Positions 20,501 through 32,373 of a DNA stretch of 64,000 nucleotides are shown here, in pieces. The first letter of the stretch is position 1. Every line of letters begins with the position of its first letter. This DNA is from Roridomyces roridus (lineage: Eukaryota > Basidiomycota > Agaricomycetes > Agaricales > Mycenaceae), in the NCBI GenBank assembly GCA_029378245.1, contig JARKIF010000014.1, positions 620,001 through 684,000 on the forward strand. The letters are read 5' to 3'. The notes beneath the pieces were generated by a model. It saw only the letters and a list, made by a program, of their open reading frames with translations, made no database searches and was not told the origin of the DNA. The translations under genes and the position numbers were made by a program.

Positions 20501-23037
20501 TTAGTAGGACCGCCCGAACATGGTCCAGCGTTTGGCATCCTTTCCGCACGCCGGGCACTTTGTCTGCCCAGGCACAATGGGAGTCCACCGTGCTTGGTCA
20601 AACGGAATGCACAGGGATTTGGCTCCGGCCGACGGCGCACGCTCATCTTGTGGTTCCGAGCTGGTGACTGGTGAGAGAAAATAGACCAAGTACAAGAATG
20701 CACGTACGCCCGTCCGCTGCGTTCCTTGATGTCGTCCTCGCAGGCCTCGACCTCGCACCAGGGCATGACAACAACACACTTGTTATCCAGAGTGGGGACA
20801 ACATCGTCCCAGCGTGTCACCTCCTTCAGAGAAGAATCATACGTCATCTTTGCTTTGGTGTACATGTCGTTTTGGATCTTATCCAGCAAGGCAGAGACGG
20901 TAGCGCCGATGTCCGCCAAGCTAATAGGATTTTTCGCGCCCGTGTCCCTGCGTACGGTAAGGGTCTGCTGCTTAGCGAGGTCATTGGGACCTATTTCGAG
21001 GCGAAGGGGAACACCCTATGGAGATGAGTTTATTGACCGAGGATAGCGATAAAGACACCTTTTGCTCCCAGTCGTTGAACTTGTAGCCCGGCGTGTATCC
21101 ATCTCGCAGGTCGGCTTTTGCACGGATGCCAGCTTTCTTGAGCGTCTTGGCCAGGTCTGCGCATGCATTGTTGATCTGCGCCCTAGTCTCATCCGTCGAC
21201 TTGGCCGTGATTCCGCAAGGAACGATGACGGTCTGCACACTTGCAACTCGCGGAGGAAGTACCAAGCCCTGGTTATCACCGTGTACCATTACCATGACAC
21301 CAATCGTACGCGTCGAAAGGCCCCACGAGTTCTGCCAGACGTATGTCTTTCCCTGACCCGTCGGATCGTTGGGGTCTTCGACGACGATATTGAACATTTC
21401 TGGCCGCGAAAAGTTTTGCCCGAGACAGTGCGACGTGGCCCCTTGGATGCCGCGGCCAGATGTGGGAATGAAACCCTCGACGGTGGTAGTGTATAAACCA
21501 CCAGCGAATTTCTCCTTTTCCGATTTGATGCCCGGAATAACAGGGACGGCCAGAAGTTCCTCGAAAACGCGTCGGTAAAGATCAAGAATTTGCCGGACTT
21601 CCGTATCCGCTTCAGCTTTGGTAAGGAACGCAGTGTGGCCCTCCTGCCACAAGAACTCGCGCGTGCGGAGGAAGGGCTGTGGATTTTTAAATTCCCAGCG
21701 CACCACACTATTCCATTGATTCAATTTTAGCGGGAGATCTCGATGACTCTTGATCCATTTGGCGTAATCTAAGGAAACGTGAGAGAAGCCCTATCATCCA
21801 CTGCCAAGATTGCATACAAGGATACATCGCAGTCTCTGAGGTAGGACGGATTGCAATAGGTTCTTCGAGATCCGAGTTGCCACTGTGCGGCTGTGAGCGA
21901 ACGTCCTGTCCAAGAGTAATAATACCGACGCTTTCGTGACCCATGCCACCTCTGGAGAGAAACCCTCGATGTGATCCTTTTCACGCTCGAGAACTTTCTG
22001 GGACACAAACATCGGGAAGTACGAGTTCTGCACACCCAACTCCTTGATCTCGGCGTTGAACCACTGTGTAATCTCTTCCCAGATGCTGTACGACCATGGT
22101 TTCAGGATATAACATCCACTGACGCTGTAATAATCCAGCATGTCCGCCTTGATGAGAACCTAGGTGGATTCAATTCAATCCCAGGTACACAGAAACCTCG
22201 CAACCCACATTTGTATACCACCCCGCGAAATCAACCTCCTTCTTTACCCCGATCGCGATCTGGACAGCACCCTCAATTTTGGCATCCTCTTTTTCGGGCT
22301 TCGAAGAAGAAGGGGCTGGAGCCGGGGCAGATGCTGCCAAATTGGCGAAATCAAGTTCTTGGATCTTGACCGCGTCCGTTTCCAAGTGTCGGAGGTAGGT
22401 CAAAATGTCTTTTCCAGACAAGAACAAGGTCGCGCTCGAGGACAGGGCGCGGATGGCGAAAAGAGACGAGGACGACGCGATCGACGCATCAACAACGGTG
22501 ACGACTTTGGGGAAAGTGGTCTCGTTGAGAGCCAGGGGAGACACTAGATCGATTTAGGAAAGGGAAAGAGTCTTTGACGATGAACGCACGAGAGTTTTTA
22601 TCGAGCGCGAAAAACTCGGTCAAGAGATCCTCGGACGCGAGACGCAATTCCTTCAAGTTGAGTTTTTTGCCAAGGGCGCCCGAGTTGGTTTCGGTGTCAT
22701 CGCGGGCGATCACGACTACGGGGACTGGGACGGCGGTTTTAGCAGTCTTTGGTTTGAAGACGAGTGTCTTGATGAGCTCGAACGAGTTGGTTGGAGTGCT
22801 GGCGTTTGCAGCGAGGGCCTCGCGCCAGGTGGCCGGGGAGGAGGTTTCAGAGTGAGATACCCGTGCTGCAGGGGTGATTGAGAGCGATGCGAGGAGCGAG
22901 TCCATGGTGTTGGTATGGAAAAGAGTTTGCCTTCTTGATAAGGGGAATGACTCGACACGTTGACACGGCCTCAGCTGGCGTCTGCTCGCCACAATATGGA
23001 CGAGACGTGTGGGCAGAACTCTCGCTCTGACAAGCAT
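20501..23037 (-). CDS. Prolyl-tRNA synthetase (eukaryote/archaeal type), possibly dual-targeted
   Basis: It charges tRNA-Pro. The N-terminal part ([14 protein letters not shown] ... [13 protein letters not shown]) resembles the YbaK/ProX-like editing domain fused to fungal cytosolic ProRS. The class II core follows: [62 protein letters not shown]. The C-terminal domain ends [18 protein letters not shown], the usual Tyr terminus. Several introns are present (for example about 22543-22590). The usual cytosolic start would be the ATG at 22905 (MDSLLASLS). An in-frame ATG at 23037 adds 44 residues rich in Arg and without acidic residues until late, like a mitochondrial presequence. It is divergent from pyruvate carboxylase across about 230 bp. 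Confidence 0.93.
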
Positions 23038-23267
23038 ATAACGCGCGTCGTTAGACTTGTTTTTACTCGCTTGTGTCGTCGAGACGCGTTCGACGCTGCT
23101 CGCCTTCTCTAGTGGACTTTGGGCGGTCTTAGTATATCACCGATGCTAATTCTCTCGTACGGCCGCATGAAAGCTTGTAGTGGAGCTAGCCGGTGTCCTC
23201 ACATATAAACGACACTCGTCCTTCTATATCACTTGCCAAACCTCGATCAACTTTCCCCATCTCATCC
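23038..23267. promoter_or_regulatory. Divergent promoter region, ProRS (-) and PYC (+)
   Basis: A 230-bp spacer separates the two outward-reading genes and must hold both promoters. I see no convincing TATA box or operator motif. Confidence 0.4.
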
Positions 23268-26200
23268 ATGTCTACCGCCTCCGAATCGCCTGGCAATGCA
23301 GAGAAACTCCACCCACCGCGTCTTGGCAGTTTCTCCGCCTTCCCCTCCGTCCCCGGCACTCCCGTGCATTCGATCCAGTCCATGAGGAGGAAGGGCGCTG
23401 GTCACAGTGGACCATTGCCCAAGATCCTCGTCGCCAACCGCGGAGTATGCTTTCCTGTTCCTCTGGGACGCGTTTTCCAACCCTTCTTATCCAGGAAATT
23501 GCAATTCGTGTCTTTAGATCGGCCCATGAGCTGGCGATGCACACTGTCGCAATCTATTCCTTCGAGGATAGGCTATCCGCTCATCGCCAGAAGGTTTGGC
23601 TTGGTCCGCTTGCTTCTTCTACGCGTCTGACCCGCCTCGTAGTCCGATGAAGCTTATCAAGTGGGCAAAGGCCTCACCCCCGTCGCAGCATACCTCGCCC
23701 AAGACGACATCATCAGGATCGCGCTTGAGCATGGGGTAGATATGATCCATCCCGGGTATGTCTACCTTGTTGGGGTCTAGAACGTCGGTCGCCGATCATA
23801 TCTTCCAGATATGGTTTCTTGTCAGAGAACGCCGAGTTTGCGCGCAAGGTGGAGCAGGCCGGTCTTGCTTTCATTGGCCCTTCGCCAGAAGTAATCGATG
23901 GCCTGGGAGACAAGACCAAGGCCCGCACACTTGGTATGACCATCTATCTCGCAGTTTGCACACTCTCATCATTATTCTAGCTATGAAGGTCGGCGTTCCC
24001 GTCGTTCCCGGTACACCGGGTGCCGTAGAATCATACACCGACGGTGACGCGTTCATCAAAGAATACGGATTCCCAGGTATGGCCTACGCCTCTCCACACA
24101 CGTGTTTTACTCATCACTGCCCAGTCATCATCAAGGCGGCCATGGGTGGCGGCGGACGTGGAATGCGCGTCGTTCGCGAGCAATCGGATTTCAAAGACGC
24201 CTTCGAACGCGCGACCAGCGAAGCCAAGTCTGCCTTTGGTGACGGCACCGTCTTTATCGAGCGATTCCTCGAACGCCCTCGTCACATCGAGGTGCAGCTC
24301 CTTGCCGATGCTCAGGGAAACACGATCCATCTTTTCGAGCGTGATTGTTCGGTGCAACGACGTCATCAAAAGGTCGTCGAGGTTGCTCCGGCTACCCACT
24401 TGCCCGAAGAAGTTCGCCAGGCCATCCTCGCCGATGCCATCAAGCTGGCCAAGAGTGTCGGATATCGGAATGCAGGAACTGCAGAATTCTTGGTGGACCA
24501 GATGGGACGCCACTATTTCATTGAAATCAATCCGCGTATCCAGGTCGAACACACAATCACAGGTCTGTCGCGTACCGCGGTTTCTCATCCCTCTGACGCC
24601 ATATTGCAGAGGAGATTACTGGAATAGATATCGTGGCAGCCCAAATACAAATCGCCGCTGGGGCCACCTTGCCACAGCTGGGGCTTACCCAAGAAGCCGT
24701 CACGAAACGAGGCTTTGCCATTCAATGTCGTATCACGACCGAGGACGCCTCGCAAGGATTCCAACCCGACACTGGCAAAATTGAAGTATACCGCAGCGCA
24801 GGCGGCAATGGTGTCCGCCTCGACGCAAGCTCTGGCTTTGCAGGGGCCCAGATCACGCCCCATTATGACAGCTTGCTGGTGAAATGTACTGTTAGCGGCA
24901 CAACTTACGAGGTCGCACGACGCAAGATGTTGCGGGCTCTGGTGGAGTTCCGTATCCGTGGGGTCAAGGTTCGTTCTCGTTCGGGGCTGGCTCGTGTCCT
25001 TTTCTGAGCTCCCTACAGACCAACATCCCATTCTTGTTCCGTCTGCTGACGCACGATGTGTTTATTGGTGGCAAGACGTGGACCACGGTGATGGAATCAA
25101 AGGATCAACATATCAAAATACTGATGCCATAGTAGTTCATTGACGACACTCCAGAGCTCTTCAAATTGGTACAGAGCCAGAATCGGGCCCAAAAACTACT
25201 TGCATACCTCGGCGACCTTGCCGTCAACGGCAGCTCCATCAAGGGTCAAGTCGGCGAACCAGGTCTCAAGGACGAAGTTATCATCCCCAAGTTCCAGAAC
25301 CGGGAGGACCCTATTAATGGTCCTCCTCTCGACACGTCGCTCCCTTGCGAAGTGGGCTGGCGCAACATCATCGTAGAGCATGGTCCCGAGGCGTTTGCCA
25401 AAGCCGTACGCGAGTATCCAGGGACGCTCATCATGGACACCACTTGGCGCGACGCCCACCAGTCGCTCCTCGCCACGCGTCTGCGCACAATCGACATGGT
25501 CAACATCGCCAAGGAGACGAGCTACGCGCTCGCCAATGCTTACAGTTTGGAATGCTGGGGAGGTGCCACTTTCGATGTCGCCATGCGGTTCTTGTACGAG
25601 GATCCTTGGGAGCGTCTGGTATGTTACCTTTGATGATATAACCAACACCTTCTCATCCGTCACAGCGCACCCTTCGTAAGTTGGTGCCCAACATTCCCTT
25701 GCAGGCTCTCGTGCGCGGGGCAAATGGAGTCGGTTATACCAGCTATCCGTACGTGCTGCCCACGGACCCCCACATTTTTATTCACTATACTTCAGGGACA
25801 ACGCCATCTATGAGTTTTCCAAAAAGGCTGTGGAGAACGGATTGGATATCTTCCGAGTTTTCGATTCACTCAATTACTTTGGTGAGTACTTTTGGTCAAT
25901 GACCATATTTGGTTACTTACTTTACTTTTTCCAGAAAATGTACGTGAATATTTCCTCTCGGCACGGCCAATCTGACAAGGGAACCAGATGAAATTGGGTA
26001 TTGATGCTGCCAAGAAAGCCGGTGGTGTCTGCGAGGCTGTTGTTTGCTACAGTGGCGACGTTGCCAGCCCCAACGAGAAGAAGTACACGCTACAGTATTA
26101 CCTGGACTTTGTGGACCAGCTCGTCAAGGAGGGGATTCACGTCTTGGGTGTCAAGGACATGGCTGGTCTTTTGAAGCCCGAGTCTGCCAAGTTACTCATT

Positions 26201-27660
26201 GGTGCCATCCGTAAAGCGCACCCTGACCTTCCCATCCACGTGCACTCTCACGACACTGCTGGGATTGCCGCGGCCAGCATGATCGCTTGCGCTGCTGCTG
26301 GTGCCGATGTTGTCGACGTCGCGATCGATAGTGAGTGTTGAAAGATGATGATCCAAACTGAAAACTAATGTTGTCTAGGCATGTCTGGATTGACATCGCA
26401 GCCTTCCATGGGTGCCGTCTGTATGGCTCTGGAACAGACCTCTCTTGGCACTGGTATTAGATATGAGGACATTCAGTCTCTCAATCTCTATTGGAGTCAG
26501 GTTCGCCTGCTTTACACCTGCTTCGAGGCCAATGTTCGGGCCTCGGACTCGAGTGTGTTTGACCACGAGATGCCCGGAGGTCAATACACCAACCTTATGG
26601 TATTTCTCCCGGTTCCTTTCGATGCTTCCTTTCTCACCTTTCCCCCTAGTTCCAAGCCGCTCAGCTGGGTCTTGGAACCCAATGGACTGGTAAGAGGCTG
26701 CGATTTGTTCCTTGTTCCACGTTTGACGGCCTCGTAGTCATCAAGCAAAAGTACATTGAAGCCAACGATCTCTGTGGAAACATTATCAAGGTTACGCCTT
26801 CTTCGAAAGTGGTCGGGGACTTTGCGCAATGGATGACCTCGAATTCGCTTTCCAAGGAGCAGGTGCTTGAGCGTGCTGAGCAACTCGACTTTCCTTCCTC
26901 GGTCGTGGAGTTTTTCCAGGGGTATCTTGGGCAGCCCGTGGGAGGATTCCCTGAACCTTTGCGGACTCGGATTATCAGGAACAAGCCTCGGATTGATGGG
27001 CGTCCTGGAGCTACGATGACACCCTTGGACTTTAAGAAGATCAAGGCGGACTTGCGGAGCAATTTTGGGAAACACATCACGGACGCGGATGTCATTTCGT
27101 CGGTCATGTACCCCAAGGTGTTTGAAGAATACCAAGGATTCATCGAAAAGTATGGTGATCTGAGGTAAGAGCGGAAATGTTGTATTTGACGGCAGCTGAC
27201 TGGTTGTTCTAGTGTTATTCCCACTCGGTACTTCTTGGGACGGCCGGACGTTGGGGAGGAGATGCACATTTCGATCGAAAAGGGCAAGACATTGATCATC
27301 CGCCTGATGGCCGTTGGACCTGTTGTCGAGGGACGGGCTCAGCGGGATGTCTGGTTTGAAGTGAATGGAGAAGTGCGTGCGGTGTCTGTCGAGGACAAGA
27401 ATTCGGCCGTCGAGACCCTTTCCCGGGAGAAGGCGACGAGCGATCCTGGATCCGTCGGCGCTCCAATGTCGGGGGTGGTGGTCGAAGTGAGAGTCAAGGA
27501 AGGTCAGGAGATCAAGAAGGGCGATCCATTGGCGGTGTTGAGCGCGATGAAGATGGAGTCGGCGGTCACAGCAGCGGTGTCTGGCCATGTGAAACGCGTT
27601 GTTGTGCAGGAGGGCGACTCGATCAACCAAGGTGATTTGGTTTGTGAAATCGGCCACTAG
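23268..27660 (+). CDS. PYC: Pyruvate carboxylase
   Basis: This biotin enzyme carboxylates pyruvate to oxaloacetate (anaplerosis, cytosolic in most fungi). Exon 1 starts [14 protein letters not shown] and leads to the biotin-carboxylase start [14 protein letters not shown]. The ATP-grasp signature [14 protein letters not shown], the [12 protein letters not shown] motif and the [13 protein letters not shown] motif follow. The carboxyltransferase domain has [18 protein letters not shown] and the metal/lysine regions [11 protein letters not shown] and HVHSHDTAG. The C-terminal biotin domain has the biotinylation motif AMKME near 27546 and ends VCEIGH. About twelve short introns are present. Expected length is about 1190 aa. 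No mitochondrial presequence is seen. Confidence 0.96.
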
Positions 27661-27709
27661 AGAAATGTATTTGTACCACAAAGGAAAAATTAAATTCTGT
27701 ATGTACTCT

Positions 27710-29455
27710 TTACGGTGTCGCCCGTCCAGGCCATCTGGGATACAAGGAACATTCTCTAACGGTATGTCTGTTGGCAAGCCAAGCGAGGAGACGTTCTACA
27801 CCAAGCCCGTATCCGCCGTGATGGCAAGTGCCATACTTGCGCTGGTCGGTAAACCAGTAGTAAGGCTCCGTGGGGATGCCCTCACGCTGGTAGGCAGCAA
27901 TAAGCTCATCCATATCGTCAATCCTCATGGACCCGCCCACGATCTCGCCGACGTTGGGCATGAGAAGATCGCAGCTCTCCGTGAAGATCTTGTCCCCCTC
28001 TTTAGAAGGAATCTTGCGCATGTAAAAGGCCTTGAGTTCGGCGGGGAAGCCGTGCAGGAATATCGGCTTGCCGATGATATCCGTCATCTGGCGCTCTGCC
28101 GCCTCGGCAATATCGTCCCCAACGGCGTGGTCAACCATTTTCTTTTGACCGTTGGCGTCGAGGATGGGGTTACCGTCCTCGTCCTCGAGCTCGTGTTGGA
28201 TGCCGTGCTCGTTGAGCCAGGCAATGGCGTCCTGGTAGGTCATACGCAGGAAGGGGCGGCTGGGTGCTTCAAACGACGGGTTGAGCTGTTTGATGATGGC
28301 TGCTGTGGCGGGGTTGGCGAGGAGGGTAGAGACGGCGTCGCAGATGATGGACTCGATGTGAGTCATGAGATCGTTGAAATCGATAAAGGCGAGCTCGGCT
28401 TCGAGATGGGTATACTCGCTCAAATGCCGGCGGGTGTGGCTCTTTTCGGCGCGGAAGCTCTCTTGGACGCAAAAGACGTCGCCTAGACTGGGCAGACACG
28501 TCTCGAGGTAGAGCTGCGAGCTCTGGGTGAGAAACGCGGGTTCGCCATAGTAATCAAGTGTGAAGAGGGTGGCGCCGCCCTCGACCTGTGTCTGAACGAG
28601 ACACGGGGGCGTGACCTCGGTGAAGCTGTTGGCAGCGTAGGCCTGACGGAAAGCGGAGAGAAGTGCGGCGCGTAGGCGGAGGACGTTGGAGGCCGTCTCG
28701 CCTCGGAGGACGAGATGGCGGAGATCGGCTTGTTTCGACGGATCCGTCTTTTCGTTGAGACGGGTGTTGAAGGCATCTTCGCCAGAAGGCGATCCGCCAA
28801 TGAGGCGCCAGTAATCGACCGCAAGCTCGTGGCCGCCCGGGGCGCTCTTGCCCTCGGGTACAACCTGCAGCGTTCCCTCGAGCTGGACAGAGGACTCGAC
28901 GATGAGGGTCAAGGCCTCGTATGTCTGGGCAGCAAGGCCAGACAAGACACACTGGAGATAACCTGTGCCATCGCGGAGAACGATAAAGATGAGGTCCTTT
29001 TGGGCGCGGAGACGATGTACCCAGCCGAATACGGTCACACGTTGGGATCGGAGTGGTGGCAAGTGAACGATTTTGGCCTGATTATGGTTAGAAATGCCCT
29101 AGAGTGATGTATCCAGTACCTTTGTCGGTTTGGGCAGGGACGGATCTTGGGTCAGTACAATCTTCTTGCTCGCCTGAAGAACTTTGTCGCGTTGCTCCCT
29201 CTCTTCTGCTGCTTTCCGCTCTAGTTCGTCCGCCTTTTGTCTCTTCTTCTCGAGGCCTTCTGCCGTCTTTTTGGCCTTCTTGACAGACGACTGGGTGGGC
29301 TCCTCGTAGGTTCCGGTAGCATCCTTGCGGGTCAGATAGGACGCGTCTGGGCCGTGCGAGAAGATGGCAAAGCCTAGGGACTGGTATGGCTTATCGGCTG
29401 TTCCATTGCCAGCTGTGTCGACTCCTGTGGCCTCGTCAATATGAAAGGAAGACAT
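27710..29455 (-). CDS. DED81: Asparaginyl-tRNA synthetase, cytosolic
   Basis: A class IIb synthetase. Exon 1 (29455 to about 29143) encodes an N-terminal extension with a charged coiled-coil stretch (EKKRQKADELERKAAEE). A 40-nt intron with GTACTG...ATCAG follows. Exon 2 starts AKIVHLPP and has the OB-fold GWVHRLRAQKDLIFIVLRDG, class II motif 2 ESFRAEKSHTRRHLSEYTHLE and motif 3 GYGLGVERLLAWLANR, ending LYPRWPGRATP. About 565 aa. It converges with PYC, the stops lying only 49 bp apart, so the 3' UTRs must overlap or be very short. Confidence 0.95.
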
Positions 29456-29738
29456 TTGCGCGCCCGAGGCTGTAGGGAAGTAGTAGCCAAGATGGAACTT
29501 GACTCGATCGAATAAATTTAGCGAGATAGTGTCACGCTCTGATCAAGTGACAAGTCCCACGCTCCGACTTTTTCTCTTCCTCACCTCGCAAAACTCCGGC
29601 GTCGGACTCGGTTTGTCGCGCCTCTGGAACATTACTGGTGAGTTTTCTTGTAGAAATGGGTCGCTTCTGCGTTTGAATGGGCAGAAACGGGGCTGTTTTG
29701 CGCTGGATTGGACTGACGTGGCCTGGATACCAGAAATC
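29456..29738. promoter_or_regulatory. Divergent promoter region, AsnRS (-) and uS2 (+), with a likely 5'UTR intron
   Basis: A 283-bp spacer. A donor-like GTGAGTTTTC at about 29639 and an acceptor-like ATACCAG ending at 29733, just upstream of the uS2 ATG, could bound a 5' UTR intron. This is common in ribosomal protein genes. Inference only. Confidence 0.35.
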
Positions 29739-29989
29739 ATGGCCTCAAAATTGCCCGCGGTGCTGAGTGCGACGGAGGAGGAGATCCAGCTGCTGCTGGC
29801 TGCTCAATGCCACATTGGCACTAAAAACTGCGACAAGCAGATGGAACCCTACGTCTGGAAGAGACGCCCAGACGGTTCGCCATTTTTTCTGCTTGTTGCC
29901 GATTTTTCTCAGTTTTTCAGGCATCCACATCATTAACATTGGCAAGACCTGGGAGAAGCTCGTGTTTGCTGCCCGTATCATCGCGGCGG

Positions 29990-30020
<31 letters not shown>

Positions 30021-30675
30021 GGCGCGCCCTTACGGCCACCGTGCGGTGCTCAAGTACGCAGCCAACACGGGTGCCCAGGCCATCGCAGGTCGCTTCACCC
30101 CTGGTTCTTTCACCAACTACATCACTCGGTCCTTCAAGGAGCCCCGTCTCATCGTCGTCACCGACCCCCGCGTCGACCACCAGGCAATCCGCGAGGCGTC
30201 CTACGTCAACATTCCCGTCATCGCCCTGTGCGACACCGACGCTCCCCTCCAGTTTGTAGACGTCGCCATCCCCACCAACAACAAGACCCGCCACTCGATC
30301 GGTCTCATTTGGTGGCTCCTTGCCCGCGAGGTCCTCCGTCTGCGCGGCACCATTCCCCGCACATCCGACGGCTGGAACGTCATGGTCGACATGTTCTTCT
30401 ACCGTGACCCCGAGGAGGTTGAGAAGCAGCAGAAGGAGGAGGCTGACGCCAAGCTTGCCGCTCAGCAGGGCCCTGAAGACCCTGTTGCCACCGAGTGGGA
30501 TGTTGCCCAACCTGGCGGTATCAACCCTGGTCTCGTCGCCGAGGGCGGTGCTCTCGACTGGGCCGCAGACCCCACTCCCGGAGGTGCTTCTTCTGACTGG
30601 GCCGCAGAGCCTGCGGCTGCTGCAGGTGGATGGGGTGCAGAGGCGCCTGCAACGGGCAGCGGTGGATGGGAGTAG
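29739..30675 (+). CDS. RPS0: 40S ribosomal protein uS2 (RPS0 / SA)
   Basis: A structural protein of the small subunit, required for 20S pre-rRNA maturation. It starts [20 protein letters not shown]. One intron (about 29876-29919) lies after KRRPDG. The uS2 fold continues [71 protein letters not shown] and [19 protein letters not shown]. The acidic C-terminal tail carries repeated DWAAE/GGW motifs and ends GGWE, as in fungal SA proteins. About 296 aa. LSM4 starts 83 bp downstream on the same strand. Confidence 0.97.
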
Positions 30676-30758
30676 GCGATATGTTCTTTAAAATACACAT
30701 ATGATTCCATTGCCCGAGTCCGTAAACAAATACCGATCAGCTTTCTCTTTACGCGTCA

Positions 30759-31336
30759 ATGGTGAATTTCTTCGACGTGCCGTGGCCATTCCTAACCGCG
30801 TCGTAGCTTCCCTTGTCTCTTTTAAATGCTGCCCAGAATAAGCCTATGGTATGCGCGCTCCTCCGAGTCCTCGGTAGCTCACCCAAAAAAAACAGCTGGT
30901 TGAACTGAAAAACGGCGAAACGTTCAATGGCCACCTGGTCAACTGCGACAATTTCATGAACATCACGCTCCGTGAGGTATACCAGACGAATTCAGAGGGA
31001 GACCGGTTCTGGAAGCTCAAAGAGTGCTACATTCGGGGGAGCACCATAAAGTATCTCCGCGTGCCCGATACGCTGCTCGATGCCGTCAAGGAGGAGCAGA
31101 ACCGCGCCAGAGACGCAGGACGGGGCGCACGAGGCGCGTTTGTCAGTGGAGGCAACCGTGGTGGTCCGTATCTGCGTTGCTTTTTTCTCTCTTTTGCTCA
31201 CGTTTATCAGGACGAGGAGCACCGTCAAGAGGTATCTTTCTTGCTCTCTCTTTTCAATACCCCTCTCACGCGCCCCTCAGCACGTGGCGGACGCGGTGGA
31301 CCCATGCGTGGCGGCAGAGGACGTGGGCGAGGTTAA
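30759..31336 (+). CDS. LSM4: U6 snRNA-associated Sm-like protein LSm4
   Basis: A subunit of the LSm1-7 (mRNA decay) and LSm2-8 (U6 snRNP) rings. The start codon stands alone: ATG at 30759-30761 is followed at once by a 45-nt intron (GTGAAT...CCTAAC...GTAG, 30762-30806). Exon 2 then encodes [15 protein letters not shown] second intron (30849-30895) precedes [20 protein letters not shown], the Sm1 motif, and [13 protein letters not shown], the Sm2 motif. The C-terminal tail is RGG-rich ([17 protein letters not shown]) and split by two more introns. About 130 aa. DPH5 starts only 36 bp downstream. Confidence 0.92.
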
Positions 31337-31372
31337 ATTTTTTGTGATCTCTCTTGTATTCATACCATCATC

Positions 31373-32301
31373 ATGTTCTACATTGTCGGCCTCGGTCTGT
31401 GCGACGAAAAGGACATAACCGTTCGTGGCCTCGAAGCTGTCAAGGGCGCCACCCGCGTCTATCTCGAGGCCTACACCAGCATTCTCATGGTCCAAAAAGA
31501 ACGCCTGGTTAGACCGCTGCTTTCGACTGATAGGCCACCCCTCATCCTCGTAGCCAGGAGTCCTTTTATGAAAAACCGCTCATCCTCGCAGATCGCGATA
31601 TGGTAGAAACGCAGAGCGATGAGATTCTTCACCAAGCAGATCAGCTCGACGTCGCCCTCCTCGTCGTTGGGGACCCTTTTGGCGCGACAACCCACACGGA
31701 TATCATCCTCCGTGCTCGTGCCCTGGGCATCCCTACGCGCGTCATCCACAACGCCTCGATCATGAACGCCGTTGGTGCCGCCGGCCTGCAGCTCTATCAA
31801 TTCGGGCAGACCGTGTCTCTCGTCTTCTTTACCGAAACCTGGAAACCCTCCAGTTTCTACGACCGTATCAAAGAAAACGCGGATCTCGGCCTCCACACGC
31901 TCGTCCTCCTCGACATCAAGGTCAAGGAACAGAGCGACGAGAACCTCGCCCGCGGACGGAAAATCTACGAGCCCCCGCGGTACATGACCATCCCTCTCGC
32001 CGTGAAGCAGATGATCGAGGTCGAGTCTGATCGCCAAGGGGGCGTCTTGCACCCTGACAACACACTCGCCATCGCCCTCTCACGTGTTGGAGGCGGCGAC
32101 GAGCAGCGCATCGTAGCCGGGACCCTTGCAGACCTCCTCACGGCTCCCCAAGACGCGTTTGGCGAACCGCTGCACAGTCTCATCATTGTCGGAAAACGTC
32201 TACACCATCTCGAAGTAGAGTATGCCGAAGCATTCGCTGTCGATCGACAGAGGTGGCGGACGGTGGCGAGTAGTATTTATGGGTGTGCTTTGGACGATTA
32301 G
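31373..32301 (+). CDS. DPH5: Diphthine methyl ester synthase
   Basis: An S-adenosylmethionine-dependent methyltransferase of diphthamide synthesis on translation elongation factor 2. It starts [20 protein letters not shown], the tetrapyrrole-methylase-like fold. One intron of about 50 nt follows KERL (acceptor ...GTAGCCAG), and [17 protein letters not shown] comes next. Typical segments are [37 protein letters not shown] and [14 protein letters not shown]. About 290 aa, the usual length. It is flanked by LSM4 and ERG8 on the same strand at 36 and 72 bp. Confidence 0.95.
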
Positions 32302-32373
32302 TTAGATCAAATCATCTCGATCAAATCATCTCGTTGCGGCCGTTGTACACAAGAAATACTTTCCACAACCACC

